Assembly (NCBI GenBank): GCA_964059195.1
Contig: CAXKWD010000009.1
Coordinates: 43,619,160-43,683,159 of the forward strand
Reading direction: 5' to 3'
Length of the DNA: 64,000 nt
DNA from: Ectobius pallidus
Lineage: Eukaryota > Arthropoda > Insecta > Blattodea > Ectobiidae
Part shown: positions 11,960-23,364 of the stretch, piece after piece
How positions within the stretch are numbered: the first letter of the stretch is position 1
How the letters are laid out: each line of letters starts with the position of its first letter
Program-made: the position numbers and the translations under genes
The notes under the pieces: model-generated
What the model saw: only the letters and a program-made list of their open reading frames with translations
Told to the model about the DNA's origin: nothing
The model's database searches: none

Positions 11960-12324
11960 CAGGATGTCGTATAAATTCGTCTCGCCTCAATACGAAAAAA
12001 AAAGTTTACTTTTACTTTTCATAGTCTATGTATATGTGTATATATATGTAGGCCTGTATATTATTCCCTACTGGCAATTTTTTGTGAAATTTTCATTCTT
12101 TGCATTTTTCCCTATTTTGTCGTCAGAGTGGACTTTTCCAACATTTCAGACAAAGCGGTCTCTTATTTCCTTAGCCATTAGGCATTCATTAATAATTGTA
12201 GTGAACATAACAATAATATTACGAAGTATTTAGCCTTTTTGATGAAGCTGCCTGATACATGTTGCTCTGCGGACTGCGACTCGGCGTCTTGCTTGAACTT
12301 GGGTGTACTGCGACTTGGAGTCGA
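11960..12324. other. Unassigned stretch
   Basis: AT-rich sequence between the SINE pair and the minisatellite. Nothing recognised. Confidence 0.4.
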
Positions 12325-12517
12325 AGCGTACCATACGGCGACTATTATGGTTGAATGTAGCGTCTAAAAGACAATTGTAGATAGACTGTGGCGTCTCGTA
12401 AGACGAGTATAGTTGGAATGAAGAGTCTCGTAAGACGACTGTAGTTGAAATGAGGCGTCTCGTAAGACGACTATAGTTAGAATGAAGCGTCTCGTAAGAC
12501 GACTGTAGTTGGAATGA
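12325..12517. repeat. 32-bp minisatellite, about six units
   Basis: Four well-conserved 32-bp units start at 12390, 12422, 12454 and 12486. Two decayed units precede them at 12325 and 12359. Each good unit contains CGTCTCGTAAGACG, a 5-bp hairpin with a 4-nt loop, followed by ACTRTAGTTGGAATGA. An open frame on the minus strand across it is a product of the repeat, not evidence for a gene. Confidence 0.92.
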
Positions 12518-14223
12518 GAAACGGTGAAACAGAAGACCTTTCACTCCCCTCCATTACAAAAGTGAGTGCTTTCAAAAATCATAGAGAAGCTCGTCTAGAA
12601 GTTTCTAGAGGGTTCTAATGCAAGCCAGATGATCTATTTGTATTTTAGCGTATGAAATCTTTGCTAAGACTTAAAGAACTTTAATGTTATTTAAGGAAAG
12701 ATAAAGATCGATATCTTGATATGGGCTACAATCGATATTACCACGGCTGCTTAAAGTCAAGGTGGGCACTTCAAGACCATGGTTAATTTAAGATACCTTG
12801 AAAAGTGCTTTCATATATTAGTCCGTTTGAGTTATGTTTTATGGACTTATTCTAAACATTAAAGTACATTCAGAAATACGTAAATTAAATCAAATTCAGA
12901 AATGCTTCTAACTTTATGTATAAAGTTACAGTTATGTAGTTTTCAAACATTTGAAATCATGTGATTAAAATGCAACAAAATCGAATAGTATTTGTGAAAA
13001 TATTTATTAAATTTCAGGTGCACGAAGACAGTTCTTTGTTTACATCTGAAACATCTGTCCGGAACGAATAGTGTATGTTTCTAGGTATAACGATGGTTTA
13101 ATACTTTCTACTTGCTTAACTTGACAATTGAGGAAAAAACTTCACAGGGTTAATAATAAATCAATCAGTAAAGAGAAGTGACGAATCATAATAATTCTCA
13201 ACCTAAAAAAGAAGCTGCATCTTCTAAATCAAATTGTAATTCATTATAATTAAAGTTCCTTTTCTCAAGTAGAGTTCGAGGCTGAGGAATGCAACAAAAT
13301 TACTACTTTCTTTTTTTGGGATGGAGAATTAAGTTACATATTAAATATAGGGGGGGGGGAATTTAACACCTGTACTGTTGATTATAGGTATACTGCTACC
13401 GGTATGTGCATGTATTAACATATTATACTTGTATCTTGTTTGTCGTCGGAGTTTTCATCGCATATAAAGTACGTCTCTATCTTTGTTTTGCTTCCGATTA
13501 ATTATGAGGAAGTGTTTGAATGGGCTCTGTATGTTTGTCGCAGCGAAGATTAATTCACCACCTGCATTTAAAAATCTATCACAGATTATGAAGTAAGTGG
13601 TTTGCATTATCTATGTACTTGGGTGTGAATATTTATGAAGAGCTGAATCTACATACAGGGAAGGGTCGATAAATCAATCATGAGTTCTATTCAGTGGCCT
13701 ACTGGCTTCTACTGTATGCAGTACAACTTTTCGACTTAACATTTAACATTTAAACTTTCTTGTTGCATTTCACAGTTGCATTGCATAGTTGCTGTTCAGA
13801 CTTGCGATATTAAATGGGGAAAAAAAAGCAACTGTTTGCATTGAATGTTCTCCTTTTATTTTTATTCTGTAGTTCTACAATGAAAACAGCTAGAGACCAG
13901 TGGCGTACTGGATTCATTGTGTACGGCATGCAGATAAAATATTAGCAACCTCTACCAAAGGAGGTAGCCTTGGACTAACTTCTGAAAGAACACAGGTTCC
14001 AAATAGGCTACTTTGGTCTGATAATTGAGATTTTTTAATGTGAGGTTTCGGAGTTTTCTTTACTCCGGATTTATTTATCTGAAGTTTCCAAAAGATAACT
14101 TATGTGTTATGCAATGAATGGAAATTGGCCGGAATCACGTATAGTCATCGAGGAGCCTGTAAACATTACATATAGGGCTAAGTAATTAAGCCTAGACTTC
14201 TTACGAGTACAGTGAGACATTAC
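12518..14223. other. Unassigned stretch
   Basis: No gene or element ends recognised. It contains a G9 run at 13351 and several short A/T runs. Could be intron or intergenic. Confidence 0.4.
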
Positions 14224-14410
14224 TTGGACGTGAAAGGCTTGGAGATCTTTAACATGCCGTAAATCCACGACAAGGAACCCACGATTTATAGTCTCTCTCG
14301 GAGGACTTCGTATCCAGGACTTCTAAATCCTGAAAAGCTTGTCTGCCGGTTTGGAATCCGCGACCTTCGCGTCTCGAGGCGGGCACGCTCTTCTCTGTAT
14401 CCCGAGGTGG
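14224..14410 (-). repeat. tRNA-derived SINE, family B (older copy)
   Basis: The sequence shares blocks in order with the copy at 59590-59825: TTGGACGTGAAA, GCCGTAAATC, CCCAC.. then CGGAGGACT, GACTTCTAAATCCTGAAAA, CGCGACCTTCG and GAGGCGGGCACGCT. On the minus strand the last part reads as an A box (GTGCCCGCCTCGAGACGCGA) and a decayed B box. It is clearly more diverged than the second copy. Confidence 0.75.
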
Positions 14411-16300
14411 ATATAAAATTAGGTTTTCAACAAATTAAAGAATCCCGTACCCGAAAGAGATGTCCACCGTCAATATTGTGGGTATTGTAAACAATATATT
14501 TAAAACGTTATGATTAATTATCTCAGTGCTTTCTATGAGCTTTATCTAATATAACTGTGTAATGTTTGAGTTTATGTTAACAATTGTTTCTTATTTATTA
14601 CCACATTTTGCAATTCTCTCTATCTCATAAAATACTTACATTGTAATTATAGCCCTTGCATAAGCTACTTAGGTGAAATAGGTCTCTCGTTACTGGATAT
14701 TTAATGAATAAATATTATGGGCCTTTCAACTACCACTATTTTCTTTTTGATCCTCCCTACTTCTTTCAAAGGCTAAGGGAAGGTAAGAATGGCAGAAGTA
14801 ATCCACTACACGATTGCAAGAGATTCGACGCAAGAGTTATCAAGAACGCTAAATCACAACCTTGAACGTGCTGTGAATAATTTTCTTAACTTTTAGGCAT
14901 ATGTTTACTTTATAATAAAAAAACGCCTTTGGTGTTTATTGTTATTAAGTGGTAATAAAATAATAACTTCACTACAAACTCCTGGTTCCAGCAAACAAAG
15001 TCTTCGTAGTTTTTTTTCCTGTGGCAATATTATTGACGTCATTTTAAGAAAAATCTATTATTTGTCGTAAACTCCTAATGAAACTACATTGATTATTGGC
15101 CTGAAAGTATGGTATACCCATCTTATTTTTGGATTGAGCACTGCATTTTACTCATTCGTAATAATTATGCATGTAACCCACTATATGTATTTCTTCTCAT
15201 TCGTTCGCGTTCATATTTTAGTGTCATAATTTACGGGCGTTCCTGTACTTGACTGGGAGAGCTCCTGCAGTTTATTCGCCGGGGGGCGCAATTATGCAAT
15301 GCGATATGCACTTGTTCATGCGATGCGACTTCAACATTATTATCTACTCACACGTTATCCCCTTACTGCTGTAATTTATCAACCTGCTCAGCATCCAACA
15401 CTGCAACATAAGACCCGCTAATTAAAAAATTAATACCCTGATATATAGACCGTTCTATTTGACTACCATATTATTTGCAAAAACCTACTGCCGCCTGTTA
15501 GAATTATACAAACGGGGGATTTAAAGGATTCGTATTTCAATGGGAAAAAATCAGTATCCCTTTATAGGATGTAAAGTATTATGATATTCGTTGAAATTGA
15601 CATTCGATTTCTTCTTATGAAATAATTGGGTAATATTATGCATTGGTTAAAAAAAAGATAAAGAAGTCCCTATTCTGGTCTGAAGATCCTTCAGAGCTCT
15701 AGGAAATTGAGTCTTCCAGATTTTGAGACATTCTGTTCTTGAAAGTAGTAAGGCTGTCAATCTTATGCACTGGCCGTTTTAACCCCAGGATTGCTACTGG
15801 TGCTCATTTCTATTAAGAGGTCAGTCGACTCCAGGGACATAGTGCCACCAGAGTGATTAACCCAATTTAAAAATCTCAACGACCTAGTCAATCGCAATTC
15901 ATATGAATAGTAGGACTTTAACTATGATTCAGTGACTAATCTAGTATAAAAAGAAATTTCGGATTTCAACCAATCACAACTGCGTATCGTCATAACTTAA
16001 TCATTTTATTTTTAACACTTCCCTTTCATCGCACCTACGAGTACTTTTTTATGTAAATTTGTAAGGACTGAACATAAACACATAGTTATCTGTAGCTTCT
16101 TTGATAAAAAACCATCATTGAACCCAGCGATTCCGTATGAAATGCATATAAGCAAAAGGATATGAAAACATATGTTGAATTTTATGTGTGGTGAATCATT
16201 ATAAATCTAGTATAATGATACCATAAATTATTAATAACACTATATATCAGGCTATTAGTAGTACCAGAGCTTTAATATAAAACCTAATCTTAACGTAAAG
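14411..16300. other. Unassigned stretch with a decayed SINE-like segment
   Basis: At 15747-15830 the text TAAGGCTGTCA, then TAACCCCAGGATTGCTACTG and GTGCTCATTTCTATTAAGAG resembles a segment at 63122-63180 (TAAGGTTGTCAGCC, CCCCCAGGATTGCTC). This suggests a third dispersed family. Otherwise nothing recognised. Confidence 0.3.
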
Positions 16301-16302
16301 TA

Positions 16303-17213
16303 CGAGGGTTGATCCAGAAGTAAGGTTCCCAAAGAGTTCCAACCGCACGGGAAGGTGCTAGGCGTAATCCAGCAACACCGCTGTGCGCGGCTGTTCCTCC
16401 ACTCTCGATTCCGCCTGGCCGCGCTTTGCTGCGCCGCTCAGCCTTGGCTCAGCAGCCGTCCAAAATGGAGGTGCTCATTGTTGCTCCCGCCAAGTGCGAG
16501 ATTCGTTCCGTAAGGATTGTTGGACTCCATTGTTACGGAAGACGAAACGTGGGTGTTTCATTTCACTCCCGAAATGAAAGAAAAGCCCAAACAATGGCGT
16601 CACTCAGGGTCACCAGTCGCAAAGAAGTTCAAACAAACTCCTTCTGCTGGCAAAGTCATGACCAGTGTGTTTTGGGATCGTAAGGGGATACTGCTGATCG
16701 ATTTCATGGAACCTGGGACAACATTCAACTCAGACAGTTATTGTGCAACACTAAGAAAACTCATGCGAGCTATCCAGAACCGCCGGCGAGGACGACTGAC
16801 AGCCGGTGTAAACGCTGCTTCACGACAACGCCCGACCTCACGTCTCCCGTCAAACCCAGGACCTTTTGACAAACTTTGGGTGGACTGTCACCCACCGTAC
16901 AGTCCGGACCTCGCGCCTAGCGATTATCACTTGATCCCGATGTTAAAGGAACACTTGGGTGGCCAACGCTTCCGAAGCGACGATGAAGTCAAAGACGGGG
17001 TGAAACGCTTCCTCAACGGGTTGGCGGCGGAGTTCTACGACATAGGGATAAAAAAATTGGAGCACCGTCTACAAAAATGCCTAAAAAAAGATGGCGATTA
17101 TGTCGAAAAATAGAGCAAAGTGTCTTCTTTCCAACGATGTACATTGCTATGAGAATAAACAATGTTGTCTATTTGTAAAATTAATGGGAACCTTATTTCT
17201 GGATCAACCCTCG
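16303..17213 (+). mobile_element. Mariner transposon, internally deleted
   Basis: The TA target duplication is at 16301-16302 and 17214-17215. The 29-bp terminal inverted repeats begin CGAGGGTTGATCCAGAAGTA and differ at one position (G against A). The element is 911 bp where full mariners are about 1.3 kb; the loss falls in the transposase N-terminal half. The near-identical ends suggest fairly recent activity of the family, but this copy needs a helper enzyme. Confidence 0.95.
16465..17113 (+). pseudogene. Mariner transposase, deleted and frameshifted
   Basis: The start is ATG at 16465 (MEVLIVAPAKCEIRSV), the usual mariner N-terminus, which then jumps directly to VTEDETWVFHFTPEMKEKPK, the block with the first catalytic Asp. 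Most of the paired HTH DNA-binding region is missing. The block with the second Asp, LLHDNARPHVSRQTQDLL, lies in a different frame (about 16815-16870). The third Asp block, HPPYSPDLAPSDYHLIP, is back in the first frame, followed by LKEHLGGQRFRSDDEVKDGV and a C-terminus ending GDYVEK, stop at 17113. So all three catalytic blocks of a D,D34D mariner are visible but split by two frameshifts plus the deletion. Not functional. Confidence 0.93.
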
Positions 17214-17215
17214 TA

Positions 17216-18236
17216 TTTGTAATAACGGCATGTAGCACGATAATCGCGATATTTTCTCACCATCACATAGGCTATGTTGCTTACAATGACATGAATAGCA
17301 ATGCGTTTTGTTCATTTTAGTGGTTTAAATTATTCATTTTAACTTAATTTGATGTAAGTATTCGCTAAATAATCACTATACATATAACTAAGGTCCGGAT
17401 TCTATCAAGATAAATTTATTTAAAAACCGGACCTCTCGTTATGTTACCTATGACAGTTGATATAGGATCAGGGACTAAATTGCTCACTCATGCTAGGGAG
17501 TGGGACAGCTTGTCAACAAATCAATTGATGGTGCATAGATTTCCTGTGAAATGGAATAGAGTATTAAGGAATTGGAAATGATATCAACGCTGAAATAATG
17601 TTTAACATAAAATTTATTATGGCTTCGAATGAAGTGCTAACATTTAAACTATCCCTTCGGAATTCAAACACCCTACTACCGAATTATATCAAATTATAAT
17701 GATTACACACTCAAAGAATTTAATTTCTGCACGCATTAATTTTTACTTTTATTTACTTGAATATAATTAGGCCTACGTAGCCTACACTGACATTTCACCA
17801 AATTACATTTACTCACAATTAAAAGCCCCTAATTGAATTATTTCTCTATGCCTATTTACATAGTAACTGCCGCACATAACCATTTTAGTACAAGTATTCA
17901 ATTAAAACATGTTAGGAAAATTACAAGGCATGAATATTACATTGAGTCTGCTGTAAACCATGTTTCGGAGAATAGCAGTCTCAAATCTGAAATGACTTAA
18001 CTTACATAAAGACAGGATCGGTAATGAAATAACATTAGCTTCCGAAATTCTGTACGAACGTTTCATTTCATTAACCTACATTATGAATAGATACATTTGT
18101 CAATAAGCCTAATTGTCATTTTAAGATAACTAATAATTATATATCTTATATCTTAGAGATAAATGTTATTAATATTTACTCCTGGAAGCATAACTTGATC
18201 TGTAATATTATACAGTTAGTGATTCATATTAGAAAC
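17216..18236. other. Unassigned stretch
   Basis: AT-rich, no coding-like or element-like sequence recognised between the mariner and the GC-hairpin repeat. Confidence 0.4.
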
Positions 18237-19181
18237 TAGCATGTGCCCGCGGCTTCGCCCGCGATAATTATTTCAAAAATTAAAAATTAAGAGCATAATA
18301 GTTAAATCATTATATTTATTAACACCTAAATCACGTGGACTACATACCACGATTAGATAGCGTCGCCTGGTAAAGGCGACCTCAGATTCGAGTTCATTGG
18401 CCCAGAATACCCCTGTACAGTGAGTTTCGTCCAAATCGAACAATGTTTGACCATATTTAGGCCTATATTGATTATCCCTCTTCCGTGTAGGTTGAAAATT
18501 TCATATGTCTTCGGGCCTTGATATTCTAAACAAATGAATCGTCCAGGATGGACTTACAAAATCAAGCGATCGCCCGCGATAATTATTTCAAGAATTAAAA
18601 ATTAAGAGCATAATAGTTAAATCATTATATTTATTAACACCTAAATCACGTGAATTACATACCACGGTTAGATAGCGTCGCCTGGTAAAAGCGATCTCAG
18701 ATTCGAGTTCCTTGGCCCAGAAAATCCCTGTATAGTGAGTTTCGTCCAAATCGAACGATGTTTAACCATATTTAGGTCTATGTTGATTATCCCTCTTCCG
18801 TGTAGGTTGAAAATTTCATAATTATGTCTACGGGCCTTGACATTCTAAACAATTGAATCGACCAGCGTGGGCTTACAACATTCAAGCGATCGCGATGCTT
18901 TTATTTCCACGGTATGACAAAAATAGCCAAAGCCAACTGCAATTGATTTGACATTGAAATGTATTACTGAAATCTGATGCTTCGACAGCGCTAAAATCAC
19001 GTTTTCTGCCAGTTTTTCACTCACAACTCGTGAACGAAAGCTAAAATTAAAAATCTGGCTTCGATGCGCATTCGCCCACCTTTCAGCCCATCTATGTTTA
19101 ACATTTCAGATCTCTGCGTTCAGTAGATTTCGCTGGGCATCGTGGACAGACAGACAAACACGTCTTTTTATTATTTTAAGA
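18237..19181 (+). repeat. GC-hairpin-headed dispersed repeat, copy 1
   Basis: Begins AGCATGTGCCCGCGGCTTCG followed by CCCGCG (a GC-rich hairpin) and ends with GCGTTCAGTAGATTTCGCTG, a GGACAGACAGACAAACACG box and a T-rich tail. It carries an internal duplication: the block CGCCCGCGATAATTATTTCA occurs at 18256 and 18571, a period of 315 bp, each followed by TAGATAGCGTCGCCTGGTAA. Repeats of this style are scattered in arthropod genomes. No ORF. I cannot say how it moves. Confidence 0.85.
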
Positions 19182-19419
19182 TAGCATGTGCCCGCGGCTC
19201 CGCCCGAGATAATTATTTAAAAAATTAAAAATGAAGTAATAGTTAAATCATTATACTAACACCTAAATCATGTGGACTACATATCACGATTAGATAGCGT
19301 CACCTGGTAAAAGCGACCTCAGATTCGAGTTCCTTGGCCCAGAAAACCCCTGTATAGTGAGTTTCGTCCAAATCGAACAACGTTTGACCATATTTAGGCT
19401 AATATTGATTATCCCTATA

Positions 19420-19430
19420 ATAATAATATT

Positions 19431-19470
<40 letters not shown>

Positions 19471-19748
19471 TAAATAAAAAAGAAGAAAAGTCATTGTGCT
19501 GCCTTTAATCATCTCCTCAACAGGACTTGTACCGAAGACCCTAATGAAGAGACTGAAAGACTTGAAGATCACAGAGTACGTGAGGGATTGTATGCAAAAA
19601 GCGGTCATCTTGAGTACTACATCCATTGTCCGCAGTATACTAAACATTTCTGTTTAAATTTAACGGTGTCATCTTGCTAAAAGCCGATGACATCGTTTTA
19701 ATACCTGTAAAAGCAGTGGAATGAATAAATAATAATAATAATAATAAT
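19420..19748 (+). mobile_element. 5'-truncated LINE 3' end, nested
   Basis: The plus strand encodes KVIVLPLIISSTGLVPKTLM, KRLKDLKITEYVRDCMQKAV and ILSTTSIVRSILNISV, then a stop near 19657. A short 3' UTR and a tail of AAT repeats (19727-19748) follow. The block P-x-x-I-S-x-T-G-x-V-P-K and QKAVIL..T..IVR are the C-terminal end of a non-LTR reverse-transcriptase protein common in insects. It sits between CCCT and TTCGGTGTAGG, splitting the host repeat at the point where other copies read CCCTCTTCCGTGTAGG. This is classic 5'-truncated target-primed insertion. Confidence 0.82.
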
Positions 19749-20087
19749 TCGGTGTAGGATGAAAATTTCATATTATGTTTGCGTGCCTTGACATTAAAAA
19801 CAAATGAATCGACCAGCGTGAGCTACAACATTCAAGAGATCGCGATGCTTTTATGTCGAAGGTGTGACAAAAATAGCCAAAGCCTAGTGTAATTGATTTG
19901 TATTACTGAAAACTTATGCTTCGAAAACGGAATAAATACACGTTTTTTGCTCATTTTTCACTCATAACTCACGAACCAAAGCGAAAATTAAAATTCCGGC
20001 TTCGAGGTGCACATTCCGACCCTTTAGTCCGCCTATGTATAAAATTTCAGATCTCTGCGTTGAGTAGATTTCGCTGGGCATCGCGGA

Positions 20088-20145
20088 CAGACAGACGGAG
20101 GACAGACAGACGGAAGACAGACAGACGGAGGACAGACACTTCCTT
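20088..20145. repeat. GACAGACGGAG tandem repeat
   Basis: Three to four units of about 18 bp (GGACAGACAGACGGAGGACA and variants), part of the 3' box of the GC-hairpin repeat. It is expanded in this copy relative to the others. Confidence 0.85.
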
Positions 20146-20159
20146 TTATTAATATAGAT

Positions 20160-20890
20160 TTAAATGTACTTTCCCTGAACACAGAGTAGGTTAACAGTTC
20201 CGTCCTGCTCTCGCAAAAACTCACGATGACCGCGAAACTTAGTTCGATTATCAGAACAGAGACGTATTCGTATTCGGGATCTCTCGTGATAGATTAAAAA
20301 TACCTTTAGGCAGGCTTACAGGCTGAGGTAGATTTCAAAGTGCTTTTGGTTTAATTTATTGTCGCTGCGCAGCACTCTCCTTCTTTAGCCTTGGCATGGC
20401 AAACCCGCAATAATAAGAACTGAATTCCGTAAAGAGCAAGAGCCTACAATCATTTGTTTTAAAAACAAGGAAAGGATATACTATTCTGGGAGGCCGTGAG
20501 CAAGATCAACAATGAATAAAATTAGCAAAGCCGCTAAACAAGACAAAATTAATGATATAATAATTTTTAAAGAGAGCCATGACTGTGATAACTCTATCAA
20601 ACTCAAAGTATCAACATAACCGAATAGTAGTCCCAATGTTCTTTGAGGACAACACTTTCATATTAAACTCCTTTTACTGAGAATTATTTTATCACAGCAA
20701 TATCAAAGTGTTCAATGCACCATATGAAATATAAATAAATCTGAAATATTTTTTTTTATAAAAAGAGAGTTGTTTATTATGTTTTAAATTGATATTATAC
20801 CTCGGAATACTACTTTAAATTGATATCTGCAGTATAAATATCTCCAATAAAAGAGGTAAATTAATCTCAACAATGAAAATAAAACAATAA
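20160..20890. other. Unassigned stretch
   Basis: Nothing recognised. AT-rich, short frames only. Confidence 0.4.
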
Positions 20891-20892
20891 AA

Positions 20893-21000
20893 GCATGACC
20901 GAGCGAGGCGACTGAGAAGGTAGCATTCGGGAGGTTCCAGATTCAAATCCCATGACCGGCCAATTTGACTTGAGGTTTTCATAGTTTCCTATCATGACAA
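20893..21000 (+). repeat. tRNA-derived SINE, family C, copy 1
   Basis: GACCGAGCGAGGCGACTGAG, then CATTCGGGAGGTTCCAGATT and CAAATCCCATGACCGGCCAA, then TTTGACTTGAGGTTTTCATA. The A-box-like and B-box-like parts (AGATTCAAATCCC) have the spacing of a tRNA with a long variable arm (Ser/Leu type). Two minus-strand relatives lie at about 39690 and 48390. Confidence 0.7.
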
Positions 21001-21435
21001 AGGCCAAGTTTATTATAGATATAGTCAATGAACCTGAACTCCTACTGTGGTGTATTATACTGATATATTGTAAAAATGAGCTAGGTAATGTAAAAAAGGA
21101 TGTTTAAATATTTAAAGCCATCAGGAATGATTCGTATCTAACTCAAATGTAAATATGAATCCAAATGTAAGACTGTAAGTTAATGCACGTAATATTACAT
21201 TGTAATGGGGCATGCAGTTAATAAAAAAAATAATACCGGTAATAAATAAAAAATAAACTATGCACTCAATGCTCAAAGGAGTTTAAGTAGGCTTAAGGCT
21301 GAATAAAAAGATATTTGCTACCTGACTTGAAGAAAAAAAAACTTTCATAAGCCTTCTATTTTACTCTGATCTTACTCGTATTAAATATCACTTATCTTTA
21401 TCACTCATCTTTATTAAGGAAGTACTAAGATGGTC

Positions 21436-21475
<40 letters not shown>
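21436..21475. repeat. (AAT)n microsatellite
   Basis: About 13 trinucleotide units ending in AACAACAAA. Confidence 0.95.
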
Positions 21476-21755
21476 CAAACGTCTGTTTGAGCAAAAAAGC
21501 TATAAGACTTGTCACTACATGTAAGATTTACATAAGTTATTAATTATACATTGCTCACATTTACTTCGTTCCTACTGTATGAACACAACTGAATTAAAAT
21601 GTTTTAAATCTTTTAAAAACTTTCAGGTCACCAATGACTTTGATGCCAATAGGCAGATCATTGTACATCTTCAAACCATACACCATGATGGATTTATTGA
21701 AAGTCAAACTTACAAATTAGTGATTTAGCTATTTTAAGTAGCAAGGGGAATTTTA

Positions 21756-22110
21756 GGTAGATTTCGAAGAAAAATCTACCTATTGCAATCGATACCATGA
21801 CATGATTTTCGAAAAATTCTTTCATATCTTTACGTTTCATGCCTCCCTAAGTACGAAACCACCGACCGCCCGTTAAAAAAAAGTTATATTTATTATATAT
21901 CTCTTTACACGCTAGCGGCCGTAATTTTGAAGATATTTGAACCAAATTTTATTACGTTATTTCTAGGCCTAATAGTTCGGACGAGTTCGTTAATGAGCGA
22001 AATTGGCCCAAAAGGGGGGTTGGGGGAGGGGGTTGAAATTTTGAAAACTTTATATCTAGGCCCCTATGAAGTATAGAGGGAATTTAGGAATACATTTTTT
22101 ACTGTAACTC
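21756..22110 (+). repeat. Hairpin-headed dispersed repeat
   Basis: Starts with a perfect 9-bp hairpin (GGTAGATTT, 7-nt loop, AAATCTACC) followed by TATTGCAATCGATACCATGA. Further in is a G-rich stretch (AAAAGGGGGGTTGGGGGAGG). I recognise the hairpin plus CAATCGAT arrangement as a dispersed arthropod repeat, but have no name for it. Confidence 0.55.
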
Positions 22111-22249
22111 CTAAACAACTTGGCACTTAGCAGGTATTTGGGTTACACTCTTCAATTGCAATTTTCACTGATTGAACAAAAGCACTCTGGCACTTTATTA
22201 CATCAGTTTACCTATTTTTTATTGATTATTTTTATGGGAGCTTTATGGT

Positions 22250-22860
22250 CTACCTTTTTCTCCTGTGAGACACTTTGCTGACAGTTGTGACCAGCAGTAG
22301 TATCCCATCATACTGGTATTCCAGCGGCCTTGATATCGTATTTCCATCATTTTGATATCCTGATGGAAACACTCGCCTTATTCCTCAATCACATCCCCAT
22401 ATTATATGGGAAAAATCGAGGTGACTGTTCGAAAAGCGAATCTTTATTCTCATCGAACATCCTAACTTTATCTTCTCCAGCATGTTGACAACAGATGAAA
22501 TATAATGTGGTTCCTTTTTGTTTTCCAAGAATGTGGTAACAACTTCCTTGAGTGAAGCCAAGCCTCCCTCTCACTGACTTATTTTTTACAGTTGGAATAG
22601 AACATGATTTTTTCTATATCAGGTCCAACAAACACGCTAGCTTTGAATTTTTCTTCTGATAAATGAGGAAAGTTCTCACAGCGATACTTGAAACAATCCC
22701 CATCTCTGGGTAAAGCTTTCAAGAACTGTTTCATTAGCCCTAATTTTATGTGTAGAGGTGGTAGCAGAATGTTTTCCGGATCCACGACGTTCTTGCGCAG
22801 ATCTTCTTTCTTGCAGGCAAGTTTCTTTCTGGACCAATGTTGATCCCTTGCCCTACTGTC
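22250..22860 (-). pseudogene. Fragment of a repetitive arthropod protein (GERFHQD family)
   Basis: Minus strand, in order: VDPENILLPPLHIKLGLMKQ (near 22785-22730), DGDCFKYRCENFPHLSEEKF, then after a stop and frame change SLKEVVTTFLENKKEPHYIS and VVNMLEKIKLGCSMRIK, HLDFSHIIWGCD. After a further frame change and an in-frame TAA come GECFHQDIKMMEIRYQGRWN and MMGYYCWSQL. From memory, proteins with LPPLHIKLGLMKxFVKA, HLxFFPxNLG, GERFHQDI and RYQGRW blocks recur hundreds of times in insect genomes and behave as transposon-encoded, with unknown activity. This copy has at least two frameshifts and two stops. Confidence 0.75.
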
Positions 22861-23220
22861 ATGATATTACTGTCTACATATACTACAGACCAGTGCAACC
22901 ACTGCTCTCTTAATTTAAACCCATTTTACCTATTTAAATAGTGCACAAAGTACCGTTGAATTTGCTACATATTTAATTTCCATAAATATTTAGTTCTGAA
23001 ATGTAAAATAATGGTGGGTGATACAGATTTTGTATCATCACATTTGGATTCAGTACAATAGAAACCATAAGATAAGGCAAATTAATTCAAAAAGTGTTTT
23101 CATTGTTGGCCTGTGTTACTATAATGGACTTTTCGAGAACAGCGAGATTATCAAGATGGGGAAAAGATATGAATTAAAAAATAATTGTAAAACTAATGGA
23201 CATGGTAAAATATTTAAAAA

Positions 23221-23345
23221 ATAATTGAAGATGGAAAATTGAAGTGGTTTATACATGTGAGGAGAATGAAGGATGTCAGAATACCAAAGATGATGACATG
23301 AACCGCAGAGGGTAGGACGAGAATAATATGTAAAGAAGTCGGCCT
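23221..23345 (+). pseudogene. LINE reverse transcriptase C-terminal fragment
   Basis: The plus strand reads GKLKWFIHVRRMKDVRIPKM then MT, stop, TAEGRTR. This matches the K-L-R-W-x-G-H-V-x-R-M ... R-I-P block just before the C-terminus of RTE/CR1-type non-LTR proteins. It abuts, in opposite orientation, the 3' end of the LINE at 23365-25033. Confidence 0.6.
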
Positions 23346-23364
23346 TAGTATCAATGTAAAAAAA

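Larger units (their letters stand above)
19182..20159 (+). repeat. GC-hairpin-headed dispersed repeat, copy 2
   Basis: Starts with AGCATGTGCCCGCGGCTCCG directly after copy 1, so the two lie head to tail. It contains one core (no 315-bp duplication) and is interrupted at 19420-19748 by a LINE 3' end. It ends with the GACAGACGGAG boxes and CTTCCTTTTATTAATATAGA. Confidence 0.85.

Noticed and set aside
12325..12517. CRISPR-like array
   Set aside because: Units are contiguous with no unique spacers, and the genome is eukaryotic: a minisatellite.
22389..22574. 61-residue minus-strand frame in the broken repetitive gene
   Set aside because: A different frame of the same bases (SLKEVVTTFLENKKEP, NSHLDF) agrees with the family; this one is mostly a shadow.
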